This document shows, one piece after another, positions 34,371-42,518 of a stretch of 43,552 nt of DNA (its first letter is position 1; every line of letters starts with the position of its first letter). The stretch is from positions 1 through 43,552 of IMG/VR virus record IMGVR_UViG_3300043429_000371; one strand, written 5' to 3'. The notes below the pieces were generated by a model. The model was not told the DNA's origin. It was given only the letters and a program-made list of their open reading frames with translations, and did no database searches. This DNA comes from a virus. The position numbers and the translations under genes are program-made.

Positions 34371-35153
34371 TTACGGTTTAAGTATACTGATTAAAAACCA
34401 TAAACCTCTTAAATCCAAATATAACTGAACATACCAAGGAACTTCGTTGAGATTATGTCCACCGTCATATGTAACAAGTTCATTACGAATAAAAAATTGA
34501 TCTAATTTAGTTTTTAAATTTTGGGATTGAGAATATGGAACAACTTCATCTCTAGTTCCGTGTAGAGTGCATACTGGAGAAGACATCGAATCAATGTAAT
34601 TTATTGGAGAAGCTTTTGAAAGATCTTCTGTTTCTGTCTTACCTCCAAATAAAGCGTTTGATTTTAAAAGATATTGCATATGAGGAGTTGTTAAGTCTGA
34701 AGGACCAAACATATTTACAACAGCTAAAACTTTTTTTGATGCGCCTAAAAACAAAGATAAATGAGCGCCAGCTGAATCACCGCATACTGCAATACGATTA
34801 GGATCAACATTAAACTTTACAGCGTTTTCTCGTAACCAATTAACAAAAGTTTCAACGTCTTGTAGTTGCGCATTCCATTGAGTTGTAGGATCTTCAAACT
34901 TTGCTAATCTATAATTTATAGCAAAAGCATTAAAGCCAGCAAGAGCATACTTTTTAGCTCTGCTTTCGTAAACAGATTTATCTCCTACCATCCATCCACC
35001 ACCATGAATAAAAACTACAGTAGGTCTCACGCCATCTTTTAAAAGATATAAGTCTGCCTTTGTTTCTTCTGACGGGCCATATTTAACATCTTTGAAAACG
35101 TTCCAATTAGGTTTTAATATATTATGAAAGATTGGTTTTATGTACGGTATCAT
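34371..35153 (-). CDS. alpha/beta hydrolase, esterase/BD-FAE type
   Basis: 260 residues. Oxyanion motif FIHGGGWMVGD, nucleophile elbow GDSAGAHLS, acid in HGTRDEVVPY and catalytic His in YDGGHNL: a complete triad of the hormone-sensitive-lipase/BD-FAE group. No signal peptide. Host origin by transfer is plausible, but codon use looks phage-like. Could remove acyl groups from a sugar or antibiotic-like compound; substrate unknown. Its start overlaps the upstream gene by 32 bases. Confidence 0.85.
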   Translation of the reverse strand: MIPYIKPIFHNILKPNWNVFKDVKYGPSEETKADLYLLKDGVRPTVVFIHGGGWMVGDKSVYESRAKKYALAGFNAFAINYRLAKFEDPTTQWNAQLQDVETFVNWLRENAVKFNVDPNRIAVCGDSAGAHLSLFLGASKKVLAVVNMFGPSDLTTPHMQYLLKSNALFGGKTETEDLSKASPINYIDSMSSPVCTLHGTRDEVVPYSQSQNLKTKLDQFFIRNELVTYDGGHNLNEVPWYVQLYLDLRGLWFLISILKP

Positions 35154-35343
35154 TTATTCTACCTGCTGTAATATTATTTTGTATTCTTATATCTTTATTA
35201 TTCCAAGTCCAACATTCGCTAGTGTCGTTTTGAAAACAAACCCAATGAAGATCGTGTTCGAACCCATAATCAATAAGGAAATGCGCCATTGCCTTTCCTT
35301 TTGGTGTAATTAAAGGCAATGGCGGATCAATTCTAATCACCAA
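35122..35343 (-). CDS. hypothetical protein, 73 aa
   Basis: 73 residues: KAMAHFLIDYGFEHDLHWVC then FQNDTSECWTWNNKDIRIQN, a pattern seen in small phage proteins with a WTWxN core. Overlaps both neighbours. Function unknown. Confidence 0.6.
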   Translation of the reverse strand: MVIRIDPPLPLITPKGKAMAHFLIDYGFEHDLHWVCFQNDTSECWTWNNKDIRIQNNITAGRINDTVHKTNLS

Positions 35344-35558
35344 CCATCACCATCGTCTTGTGGATACATTTCAGTCCAAACTTCATCAAAAGCTTCGTCA
35401 ACAGATTCATAGATATCGTGAAGTTCTGCACCGTTATCTTCAAAGATTGGAATTATTTCTCTGTAAATATCGCATCTTGCTTCGTAGTCAGAAACGTTTG
35501 CTCTAATTACTACAGCAATTTCTTCAAATATTTGTGAACCTGTTGACCAACTTGCCAT
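35337..35558 (-). CDS. hypothetical acidic protein, 73 aa
   Basis: 73 residues, acidic helices (IFEEIAVVIRANVSDYEARC, ESVDEAFDEVWTEMYPQDDG). AAGGAA site before the ATG. No motif recognised. Confidence 0.55.
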   Translation of the reverse strand: MASWSTGSQIFEEIAVVIRANVSDYEARCDIYREIIPIFEDNGAELHDIYESVDEAFDEVWTEMYPQDDGDGW

Positions 35559-35584
35559 TTGTTTTTCCTTATGTTATTTTGACA

Positions 35585-37468
35585 TTAGATTTCACAATTT
35601 CCTGCGGTGCATGCCAATGTCTGAGCGCCTTCTACGTTATCATCCATTTCAACAAGAGCATCCCAGTCGACCTTAGTTGGGATATTTATAATGGCGTTTT
35701 CATACTCTTCCTTAGTGATTGTCTCATAGGGAGCCTGACGATAAGAACCACCATCATGCGGTAGGAATGATACACCAGACATCTCATCAAAGTGACGATA
35801 CACCCATGCACCAACATCCATCCATTCTTCTTCGCGAACGTTAATAGTGACAGAAGGCTTATGCTCGCACCAATGACGCTGATACTTCAACCAAAGTTCA
35901 AGATGATCGATTGCCGAAACATTTTCTCTTGTGATCGAAGACTCAGGAAGCTTCATGGGAAAAGTAAATACAACAGTGCTGTCAGGCTTAGTAACATCAG
36001 GCTCGTTAGGAACACCAGAGTCAATGAGGTGCTTCGTAAGTGGATCCTTGACATCAGAGCGGACACGTCTGAAGTAGTAACGGTCATGACCAGGATGAAT
36101 ACCAGAAGGAGATAGAACCAACTGACTAACAGTCCCGGACGGCTTAACGCATGTGATAGCAACAGACTGATTGATTCCAAGTTTCTGACTCCATTCTTTA
36201 TTTGTGTCAACTGCGACCTGACGTAAACGCTCTAGGCGAGCAGGAAGTTCTGGATCATTATGATCGTTCATCAATGCATTATCATAAATTCCAGTAAACG
36301 AAACACCTAGTAGTCTCTCTTCCTCTGTGTTCTTCTGCCATACCTTACGAAGATAAGGGAAGTGAGTTAGTGTGGATTGGATTGTTCCGAGGATTGTTGC
36401 AATACGTACCTTGCGAGCAATGTCCCCTTCGTTGTCGCCAGCACGGATAACGACTTCTGTGAGATTACAGAATTGATATGGTCGGAGGATAATCTCAGAG
36501 CAGGGGTTAGTTCCGAATTCATATGTATGATCTCTTCTTCCAGTTCTTTTCGCAACCTTTTGAGACGCATCTCGTGAGAAGATGCCACGTTCTCCGGACT
36601 TTGACTCATAGAGCGCAAGCCATTCGGAAATGAACTGTCCGATTTCTGGCTTCTCCGTATATACTGCTGAATTGTTTGAAAGAGCTCTTTGAACATTTGC
36701 TTGCCACCATTCACCTGCCTTAGCATGACGCATACGATCATCAGACAAATTAGATAAACTAATCATTGCAGAACGACGTACACCACCAACAACTACTACT
36801 TCACCAATCTTACACATAACGTCATGACATTCAAGCGATGTAAGCTTACGACCATGAGCGTTAGTAAAAATGCGAGTAACGAATTTAAAAAGATCATTAA
36901 GCGGTTCAGGACCAGATGCACGGCCACCAAAAGTCTTTAGTACTGCACCAGCTGGACGAAGATTGCTTAAATCCCACTTAGGAATTTCACCAGAATAAAG
37001 AAGAGCAATAAGCATACGAAGAGCCTTTGACCAACCCTCCTTGCTATCCTTAACATTAATTACTGTATCTGAAGGATAAAGCTTCTCTGGAATTTCTGGT
37101 AGCTTATTAATATACTGACGCTCTACTGAGAATCCAACGCCTGTGCCGCACATAAGAATGAACATGGCTTCATCAAATGCCTTGGGATCATCAATAGGTA
37201 GATACGAACAATTATAACCAGCAACGTTATCACGATCTAGAGCCTTACCTGCAGTCATGAGAGCACGCATGGAAGGCATAACTTCTAGATTTGAAATAGC
37301 ATCAAAAATAGTTCTCTTAGTATCAGGATTAAGGTCTACCTTATCAGCCATATAATCTACATAACGAGCAACTGTTTCCTTCCAGTGTTCTCGACGGTTC
37401 TTTTCTGGTAGGTATCTAGCATAGCGACTTTTATGGATCCACTGCTGATAAACATTCATCTCAGTCAT
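35585..37468 (-). CDS. nrdJ: monomeric class II (adenosylcobalamin) ribonucleotide reductase
   Basis: 627 residues. YNCSYLPIDDP and MCGTGVGFSVERQ near the N-terminus, thiyl-radical loop GTNPCSEIILRPYQFCNLTE, KPSGTVSQLV and the C-terminal redox pair CTAGNC define the class II enzyme of the L. leichmannii monomeric type. Reduces ribonucleotides without oxygen but needs host B12. It replaces the NrdA/NrdB of T4. Its ribosome site lies within the 3' end of an inserted HNH gene. Confidence 0.92.
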   Translation of the reverse strand: MTEMNVYQQWIHKSRYARYLPEKNRREHWKETVARYVDYMADKVDLNPDTKRTIFDAISNLEVMPSMRALMTAGKALDRDNVAGYNCSYLPIDDPKAFDEAMFILMCGTGVGFSVERQYINKLPEIPEKLYPSDTVINVKDSKEGWSKALRMLIALLYSGEIPKWDLSNLRPAGAVLKTFGGRASGPEPLNDLFKFVTRIFTNAHGRKLTSLECHDVMCKIGEVVVVGGVRRSAMISLSNLSDDRMRHAKAGEWWQANVQRALSNNSAVYTEKPEIGQFISEWLALYESKSGERGIFSRDASQKVAKRTGRRDHTYEFGTNPCSEIILRPYQFCNLTEVVIRAGDNEGDIARKVRIATILGTIQSTLTHFPYLRKVWQKNTEEERLLGVSFTGIYDNALMNDHNDPELPARLERLRQVAVDTNKEWSQKLGINQSVAITCVKPSGTVSQLVLSPSGIHPGHDRYYFRRVRSDVKDPLTKHLIDSGVPNEPDVTKPDSTVVFTFPMKLPESSITRENVSAIDHLELWLKYQRHWCEHKPSVTINVREEEWMDVGAWVYRHFDEMSGVSFLPHDGGSYRQAPYETITKEEYENAIINIPTKVDWDALVEMDDNVEGAQTLACTAGNCEI

Positions 37469-37991
37469 TTATTTTCTTTCCTTTATTCCACGGTGTAAAT
37501 AATCTTCCCTTAGTATAACCTTCGGGTATTTCTTCTATATTTTTTATACGTTTATTTTTTAAACCATTGTTTATCCAGATAGTATCTTTACATATATCTG
37601 CTGTTTCTGTTGTAAATGGTGTAATATATGAACTTACTTTTTTAGCTGTCTCTGGGTCTAATTTCCATGTTCTTCCAATAAGGCAAGAATCATCTCTATT
37701 TTTTCTTGCCTTCATCATTTTATCTCTGTGGTTGTCCCACTGATATTTCATTTGATGACTGGAAATTTCAGATCTTTCTTCTTCAGTAAGGGTAATATGA
37801 CCTGTTCTTATCATAGCCCAACAGGCGCCATAATCTTTCTGATCGTAATGTATGCGGAAATGCTCCTGCGCAGTTACGCACATTAGATTCTCTGGTTCGT
37901 TATTTGAATGGTTTCCATCTTTATGATGGATATGATAACCTTTTGGAATAGGTCCAAAATGGTGTTCGTAAATACGACGATAAATAGTCAT
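37461..37991 (-). CDS. HNH homing endonuclease beside nrdJ
   Basis: 176 residues from ATG 37991, chosen because GGGAG lies nine bases upstream and the sequence before it matches the untranslated leader of the gene at 20296; a longer frame starts at 38081. HNH core GYHIHHKDGNHSNNEPENLM and AQEHFRIH at the N-terminus, then NUMOD3-like TLTEEERSEISSHQMKYQWD and a C-terminal KGRLFTPWNKGKK. Overlaps the nrdJ start by eight bases. Confidence 0.85.
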   Translation of the reverse strand: MTIYRRIYEHHFGPIPKGYHIHHKDGNHSNNEPENLMCVTAQEHFRIHYDQKDYGACWAMIRTGHITLTEEERSEISSHQMKYQWDNHRDKMMKARKNRDDSCLIGRTWKLDPETAKKVSSYITPFTTETADICKDTIWINNGLKNKRIKNIEEIPEGYTKGRLFTPWNKGKKIND

Positions 37992-38061
37992 AGGCTGGCG
38001 CTCCCAAATAGCGTTAGAGTCCGTAGATATTGGAGTATCGTGACGGACAACTCTATTTAGT
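37992..38061 (-). promoter_or_regulatory. late-type box and structured leader of the HNH gene
   Basis: ACTAAATA (38054-38061, leftward), then TCCGT/ACGGA plus GAG/CTC pairing (38017-38053), and a CGCT/AGCG hairpin around the GGGAG site. Shares TAAATAG, CCGTCACGA and CGGACTCTA with the leader at 20893-20956. Confidence 0.5.
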
Positions 38062-38073
38062 GAACCAACATCT

Positions 38074-38193
38074 TCAAACATTAGGCACCATCCAATATGA
38101 TGTTACATCTTTCAACTCTCTTTGGCGCTTTACAAACTTTCGCATAAAGCATCCACGGCCATCACAGTCAATCATATACAAAATGTAGAACAT
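38074..38193 (-). CDS. tiny protein, 39 aa
   Basis: ATG 38193 overlaps the stop of the upstream gene (TAATG). Product MFYILYMIDCDGRGCFMRKF then VKRQRELKDVTSYWMVPNV, with a hydrophobic start and a basic helix. Its end runs into the leader region of the HNH gene, so insertion may have altered its C-terminus. Confidence 0.5.
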   Translation of the reverse strand: MFYILYMIDCDGRGCFMRKFVKRQRELKDVTSYWMVPNV

Positions 38194-38501
38194 TACTCTT
38201 CCTCTTTGTTCGTTCTAAAATCCATTGTAAATCTTCCAAGTATCTCATCGTCATTCAATTGACTGAGATAATCGTTTTTCGCTCTAAAAATTTTTGGTAT
38301 CTGTTCATTGCTTGTTGGAATGCATTGTTCAAAAACTTCGCCAGCATCATACTGATATAGTTCTATAGGATATTCTGCGCCATGACCAGTCTCGGCAATG
38401 ATCTTGCCAGCAATTGTCTTTGGATCCATATCGTCATCCATAGTTACAGCATAACCGATGATGAATGTCTGTCGTGTTTCAATTAGATATGTTTTGCTCA
38501 T
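38193..38501 (-). CDS. hypothetical protein, 102 aa
   Basis: 102 residues, beta N-terminus (TYLIETRQTFIIGYAVTMDD) and acidic helices (YLSQLNDDEILGRFTMDFR). No family recognised. Likely a small cytoplasmic protein of the leftward operon. Confidence 0.55.
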   Translation of the reverse strand: MSKTYLIETRQTFIIGYAVTMDDDMDPKTIAGKIIAETGHGAEYPIELYQYDAGEVFEQCIPTSNEQIPKIFRAKNDYLSQLNDDEILGRFTMDFRTNKEEE

Positions 38502-38548
38502 AAGTTAAACAGCTTTCTTGTCCACGGTGCATTGTGATAGTATGTATA

Positions 38549-38647
38549 TCATACATACCACATTCCATCAATCGACTTTATGATTGTGAAATTCTTTAGT
38601 TTGACGATTGTTCCGGCTTGTATTTTCGACCAGTTACTTGCATTCAT
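38549..38647 (-). CDS. possible tiny protein, 32 aa
   Basis: ATG 38647; product MNASNWSKIQAGTIVKLKNF then TIIKSIDGMWYV. The ribosome site is weak (GGGTAA), but the KIQAGTIVKLKNF pattern looks like an SH3-type strand pair. The stop lies at a GTATGTAT-ATC-ATACATAC hairpin (38540-38558). Confidence 0.35.
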   Translation of the reverse strand: MNASNWSKIQAGTIVKLKNFTIIKSIDGMWYV

Positions 38648-38651
38648 TGTA

Positions 38652-39179
38652 TTACCCAAGACCTTTTAGATAATCTCTATCTGCATGTTCCTTCCTAGTT
38701 TTATAACCCTTGTAATACTTCTCGTAAAGATCATAAACTTCTCTAGGAACATATCCCTCATGTTCGCCATAGGATTCTATTATCTTACATAGTCCTTCGA
38801 TAACTTCATCTTTATTTTTTATAAAATTGGCGTTTTCTTCATAAACTACTTCATAATCATATATGTCAGGCTTGTCACCTATACGTTTATTTTCAATACA
38901 GCGACGCATATGTTCTTCACGATTCTTCCTATCAAGTTCCTTGCATTCGTTGTATTGTCTCAGGCCTTCTTCCTTACCATGAATGGCTTGAATGTCTCTT
39001 AGAAGATCTGCATCAGTATAGTTACGCATACGTTCTTCCCAATAGTTACGTATTTGTTCTTCACGAATGAGTTTTTCGCAAAGTTTTCTCCAGTAATTGC
39101 GCTGCGACATTACCTTTTCATGTGAAAGTTCAAGGTAGTCGTTAGCGATGAAACGAACCAGTTCCTCGTATTTACTCAT
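38652..39179 (-). CDS. hypothetical charged helical protein, 175 aa
   Basis: 175 residues from ATG 39179. Very rich in E, R, K, Y: NYWRKLCEKLIREEQIRNYW, GLRQYNECKELDRKNREEHM. Mostly helix, with a C-terminal YKGYKTRKEHADRDYLKG. No domain recognised. Overlaps the upstream stop. Confidence 0.55.
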   Translation of the reverse strand: MSKYEELVRFIANDYLELSHEKVMSQRNYWRKLCEKLIREEQIRNYWEERMRNYTDADLLRDIQAIHGKEEGLRQYNECKELDRKNREEHMRRCIENKRIGDKPDIYDYEVVYEENANFIKNKDEVIEGLCKIIESYGEHEGYVPREVYDLYEKYYKGYKTRKEHADRDYLKGLG

Positions 39180-39402
39180 GACCAAAACTTTCTCTTGATT
39201 GACCTAGTCCTACAGACCCATCAACAATGATGAGCAACTTTCCTTCTGATTCTATATGTAACTGCTTATATGATTTATCTTTTATTCCAGTCAATGCTTC
39301 TACTTGTGATCGTAAAAATTTATTCTCTTTTCTAAGACGATTGACCTCATCTTCTACATCTTTAGCGTTTTCTTCCGACATGATATAGGTGTTAATCATC
39401 AT
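39172..39402 (-). CDS. small coiled-coil protein, about 76 aa
   Basis: Start at ATG 39402 or 39399 (GAGAGGA just upstream). [20 protein letters not shown] then [11 protein letters not shown] is a leucine-zipper-like coil, followed by a beta segment [14 protein letters not shown]. Unknown function. Confidence 0.5.
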   Translation of the reverse strand: MMINTYIMSEENAKDVEDEVNRLRKENKFLRSQVEALTGIKDKSYKQLHIESEGKLLIIVDGSVGLGQSRESFGHE

Positions 39403-39583
39403 TCCTCTCAATCCACTTATTCAGTTTAGTTATCATATCATCTGGTTTCTTAAGGTCTTCTAACATAAGATTAACACATAGCGTCGCACATTCATTACAA
39501 ATGAATGACTTTGGTCCTATGCCAGCGAATAGTTTATATACTTCATGTTGTGATTTACCACAGAAAGAGCAATATACAGTCAT
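39392..39583 (-). CDS. stand-alone ClpX-type zinc finger protein, 63 aa
   Basis: 63 residues: [37 protein letters not shown], i.e. the C4 zinc-binding domain that starts ClpX, with no ATPase attached. In ClpX this domain dimerises and binds adaptors and substrates. A free copy could recruit or block ClpXP. GGAGG site upstream. Confidence 0.85.
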   Translation of the reverse strand: MTVYCSFCGKSQHEVYKLFAGIGPKSFICNECATLCVNLMLEDLKKPDDMITKLNKWIERNDD

Positions 39584-39584
39584 A

Positions 39585-39854
39585 TTATTCCTCCAGTTTC
39601 CCTGTATATTGCCAACGACATATAGGATCGGGTTTCTTTACACCTGAACGATGGACCTTTCTTACTTCATACTTTTGGGTTTGACCTAGTAGACCGTGTT
39701 CTAAGAAATAATTAGCATCCTCTTCCAAACAAAACAGAGCAACGATACGTTCTAGACCATCAAGGTTAACACTAGTGGTCACAATCGCCCAATCTAGACC
39801 ATCAGCATCAGTTTCAACAATTAGTTCTGTTACAACTCTTTTTATTGTTTTCAT
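39585..39854 (-). CDS. hypothetical protein, 89 aa
   Basis: 89 residues from ATG 39854 (overlaps the ThyX stop as ATGA). Mixed alpha/beta: [40 protein letters not shown]. No family recognised. Confidence 0.55.
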   Translation of the reverse strand: MKTIKRVVTELIVETDADGLDWAIVTTSVNLDGLERIVALFCLEEDANYFLEHGLLGQTQKYEVRKVHRSGVKKPDPICRWQYTGKLEE

Positions 39855-40645
39855 GCCCAGAACTTCCACCATGGTTTATCTTTGAACGGACGAAAACAAG
39901 TCTCACAACAGGTCTTATTCTTATCAGGATATTCACCTATACGAACATCCTCGACAGGAAACCAATACTCTTCCAATGACGGGAACTGTTTGATGATTTC
40001 ATTACGGGCAGCAATAGCAACCTCACGATGTTCCTTCTGTGTGCCTTCTTCGGCTCTAACATCGACGTAATGAATCCAAGAACGAAGCGTCCCTGCCATA
40101 TATAGACGAGTCTTTGTTAGACCTTCTGGAAGAACTGCTCTGGCTTGTTCCTTGGCAATACCATTACGAATAGCCCATTCATATGTTTCTTTTGCTGTCA
40201 ATCGCAAATCGTTTTGCACATCTTCCCACTGAAAAGATAATGCTTCATCATCAGTCTCAATACTATTCTGACGGTTCTTGGCGTCTTGTAGTCTTGCCTC
40301 TCTTGTCACGAAACCCATGTCCTTAGTCGGATCAGCATAACGCTGGCTAAACTCTTGAAAAGAGAATGAGCGATGGCGCACGATCTGATGGGCAATGTCA
40401 CGGGTCGTATCAATAGACATTGTAATATGAACAAGTTCAAAAGGACTCCAGTGCTTGTGCTTGATTAGATATCTCAACAGTCGTGGAGCAGTTTCGGTAT
40501 TCATCTGATTTGATGGATTAGAAACTCTTGCTGTATAACAGATAAACTCTTCGGCAGTCATAGGGCGGATTTGTCCAAACGATTCATCGATTGGCGGAAG
40601 TGTTATCGTTGGTTGTGTAATAGCAATAATCTTAGCGTTGTTCAT
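39851..40645 (-). CDS. thyX: flavin-dependent thymidylate synthase ThyX
   Basis: 264 residues from ATG 40645 (AAGGAA upstream). The ThyX signature RHRSFSFQEFSQR is complete; NEIIKQFPSLEEYW and ARAVLPEGLTKTRLYMAGT are further family blocks. Converts dUMP to dTMP using FAD and methylene-folate. A Cys-containing tail TCCETCFRPFKDKPWWKFW is unusual and may bind metal. With the deaminase and NrdJ it secures dTTP supply. Confidence 0.94.
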   Translation of the reverse strand: MNNAKIIAITQPTITLPPIDESFGQIRPMTAEEFICYTARVSNPSNQMNTETAPRLLRYLIKHKHWSPFELVHITMSIDTTRDIAHQIVRHRSFSFQEFSQRYADPTKDMGFVTREARLQDAKNRQNSIETDDEALSFQWEDVQNDLRLTAKETYEWAIRNGIAKEQARAVLPEGLTKTRLYMAGTLRSWIHYVDVRAEEGTQKEHREVAIAARNEIIKQFPSLEEYWFPVEDVRIGEYPDKNKTCCETCFRPFKDKPWWKFWA

Positions 40646-40853
40646 TTTGTTCCTTTTCATATTCTATGTGATCGCCGTTATGAAACCTAATACCCTGAAG
40701 ATGATCGTGCATAGCCATCATAGCATTAGCAAACCAAACAACCATAATTTCTTCATCAATTTTATATTCTGGATTGCTTTCTACAGTTTCAATGAAGAAC
40801 TTAGCCCAAGCTCTGGCATCAGGATTTCTATGTATACTAAAATCGTAGGTCAT
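40632..40853 (-). CDS. conserved small phage protein, 73 aa
   Basis: From ATG 40853: MTYDFSIHRNPDARAWAKFF, then VVWFANAMMAMHDHLQG and FHNGDHIEY. This pattern is frequent in tailed phages, function unknown. Overlaps thyX by 14 bases. Confidence 0.7.
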   Translation of the reverse strand: MTYDFSIHRNPDARAWAKFFIETVESNPEYKIDEEIMVVWFANAMMAMHDHLQGIRFHNGDHIEYEKEQNEQR

Positions 40854-40861
40854 TAATTGTC

Positions 40862-41011
40862 TCACAATTTAACTTTTATTCCCAAAAGTTCTTCTGCATG
40901 TTCAATTGCTTCTAGTAAGTATGCAAGCTTGCGTTCATCAGATTCTTTATTTTTAATAAGAGTTAAGGCAAAAAGAATCTTCTTTAGCTTATTTGTTTCT
41001 TCGTCAGTCAT
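40862..41011 (-). CDS. small helical protein, 49 aa
   Basis: ATG 41011 overlaps the upstream stop (ATGA). MTDEETNKLKKILFALTLIK, then NKESDERKLAYLLEAIEHAE: two amphipathic helices. GAGG site. Fits gap between neighbours exactly. Confidence 0.6.
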   Translation of the reverse strand: MTDEETNKLKKILFALTLIKNKESDERKLAYLLEAIEHAEELLGIKVKL

Positions 41012-41187
41012 TTCATACCTCTTTCATATTCTTCCAAAGCTTTACCCAATTCTTCGTAAAACAACTCGTATTGATTTATTTCTAGATCACCCGCTTTAGC
41101 CAACTCCATGGGTATAGAGATAGTTAGTATCATTTCTGGAGCGAATGTCTCTTCGTTCGCTTTAATCTCACGGGATAGGATTTTCAT
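41008..41187 (-). CDS. small protein, 59 aa
   Basis: ATG 41187; product MKILSREIKANEETFAPEMI, LTISIPMELAKAGDLEINQY, ending EEYERGMK. Overlaps upstream and downstream genes by four bases each. Unknown function. Confidence 0.62.
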   Translation of the reverse strand: MKILSREIKANEETFAPEMILTISIPMELAKAGDLEINQYELFYEELGKALEEYERGMK

Positions 41188-41438
41188 TCTTCAATTATCT
41201 CATAGGTCTTTTCAAAAATTGTAGGATGACATGGATAAAACTCGCCATGGACACCTTTAATTATATAATCTCTCAAACGGGCAGTCATGACTCCCTCTAA
41301 TGTCATGATCTGAATAGAAGGCTCGGCGTTATCGTCTCGCTTGAGAAGAAGACCACCACACCAATCGGCAACTAAAGTAGCATTACTATCTAGTAGCTGC
41401 ATAACCTCAACCTCTACAGGTTTCTTACGTGCTCTCAC
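41184..41438 (-). CDS. conserved phage protein (PGDYG-like), 84 aa
   Basis: 84 residues: KPVEVEVMQLLDSNATLVAD, then MTARLRDYIIKGVHGEFYPC and HPTIFEKTYE. The DYIIKG.GEFYPC.P.IFE.TY pattern is very common in tailed phages; the Pfam name is from memory. Coupled to the primase gene by a four-base overlap. Confidence 0.75.
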   Translation of the reverse strand: MRARKKPVEVEVMQLLDSNATLVADWCGGLLLKRDDNAEPSIQIMTLEGVMTARLRDYIIKGVHGEFYPCHPTIFEKTYEIIEE

Positions 41439-42460
41439 ACTTTACTCCATCTCTGTAATGCCAACTTAGCAGACAAATCACGATAGGTGTTTGTCTTGAT
41501 TATATGAGATATAAAATCGCTACTAAGACCACTAATAACCATATCATTGATATCTTTATGCTCCATGTTCTCGGGCCATATGCATACATTATAACCCATC
41601 ATGATTGATTTGTCAATCTTCTTTACAGTCTCTGCAGAGCGAGGTTCATTGTCATAAACAATAACTAACCTAGATTTGTCAAAGTCTCTAACTGCACTAA
41701 CCAGATCACCTCCAGCAGTAGCAATAGAGTTAGGCACGAACATACTATCAATCGGACCCTCGAGGACAGGTATAGTGTAGTTAGGATTAACAGTGTCCAA
41801 CCCATAAACTTTAGGTACTGAATCATTAAGAACGATTGTAATGTATTTAACGGAGCTGTTCCCTCTAACGATGCGACCCTGGAAGGCATGAACGGACTTA
41901 TTAGCATCCAGAAAAGGAATAAGCAACCTCGTCTCATCTCGAGCCAGAGACTCAGCTGAAAACTTGTCGGGAACCAGACTATTAGTAAAATGCTTAAAAT
42001 TAGGACATGCGAAAAGCTTGGCATGGTAAACATTAGGTATCTTTCTATCAACAACGAATTTCTTTATAGCGTTATCAGGATGAAGTTGACTAACCTTCTT
42101 CAATCCCTTAAGAGGACCAGAAGTCATAAAGACTGGTTTCTTCATCTTCTCTACGAACTTCTCATAATCATCTTGCTCTGGCGTTTTCTTATCTGCCAAC
42201 TTTTCTAACTGGTACTCATTATATAGGTTCTGGTCCAACATCTTAATAAAGTTAGGAATACCCATTGTTGCACCACAGTTGTGACAATGGAATAACATCT
42301 TACCTTCTTTCGAGTAGATGTATCCTCTGGCTTTATTAGAGTTGTTTTCTGAGTCTCCACAGATGGGACAACGAAAGTTGTAAAGGTTTGGACCCTTACG
42401 CTTGAACCTATCGAGTCGAGTGGAAACAATACCAATATACTTGTGAGCTAACCAATCCAT
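41435..42460 (-). CDS. 61: DNA primase, T4 gp61 type
   Basis: 341 residues (T4 gp61 is 342). N-terminal zinc finger CPICGDSENN...CHNCG, and a Toprim-like core: VLEGPIDSMFVPNS and LVIVYDNEPRS. Makes RNA primers with the gp41 helicase on the lagging strand. Preceded by a consensus promoter and an AATGAGGA ribosome region. Confidence 0.9.
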   Translation of the reverse strand: MDWLAHKYIGIVSTRLDRFKRKGPNLYNFRCPICGDSENNSNKARGYIYSKEGKMLFHCHNCGATMGIPNFIKMLDQNLYNEYQLEKLADKKTPEQDDYEKFVEKMKKPVFMTSGPLKGLKKVSQLHPDNAIKKFVVDRKIPNVYHAKLFACPNFKHFTNSLVPDKFSAESLARDETRLLIPFLDANKSVHAFQGRIVRGNSSVKYITIVLNDSVPKVYGLDTVNPNYTIPVLEGPIDSMFVPNSIATAGGDLVSAVRDFDKSRLVIVYDNEPRSAETVKKIDKSIMMGYNVCIWPENMEHKDINDMVISGLSSDFISHIIKTNTYRDLSAKLALQRWSKV

Positions 42461-42489
42461 GATTTATCCTCATTATGACCTCACGAATG

Positions 42490-42517
42490 ATTATACTGGT
42501 ATCATCAAAAATGTCAA
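42490..42517 (-). promoter_or_regulatory. consensus sigma-70 promoter (leftward) for the primase operon
   Basis: Minus strand TTGACA, 16-base spacer, TATAAT, both boxes perfect; start about 25 bases before the primase ATG. Confidence 0.88.
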
Positions 42518-42518
42518 A

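Noticed and set aside
35693-35700. Leftward TATAAATA near the nrdJ 3' end
   Set aside because: It lies inside coding sequence and is too far from the next start to be convincing.
37992-38081. Upstream in-frame extension of the HNH gene starting MFEDVGSLN
   Set aside because: This stretch aligns with the untranslated leader of the other homing gene and a better ribosome site precedes ATG 37991.
38540-38558. GTATGTAT-ATC-ATACATAC hairpin as a terminator or operator
   Set aside because: No U-run follows and no regulator binding can be argued; it is kept only as a note beside the small ORF.
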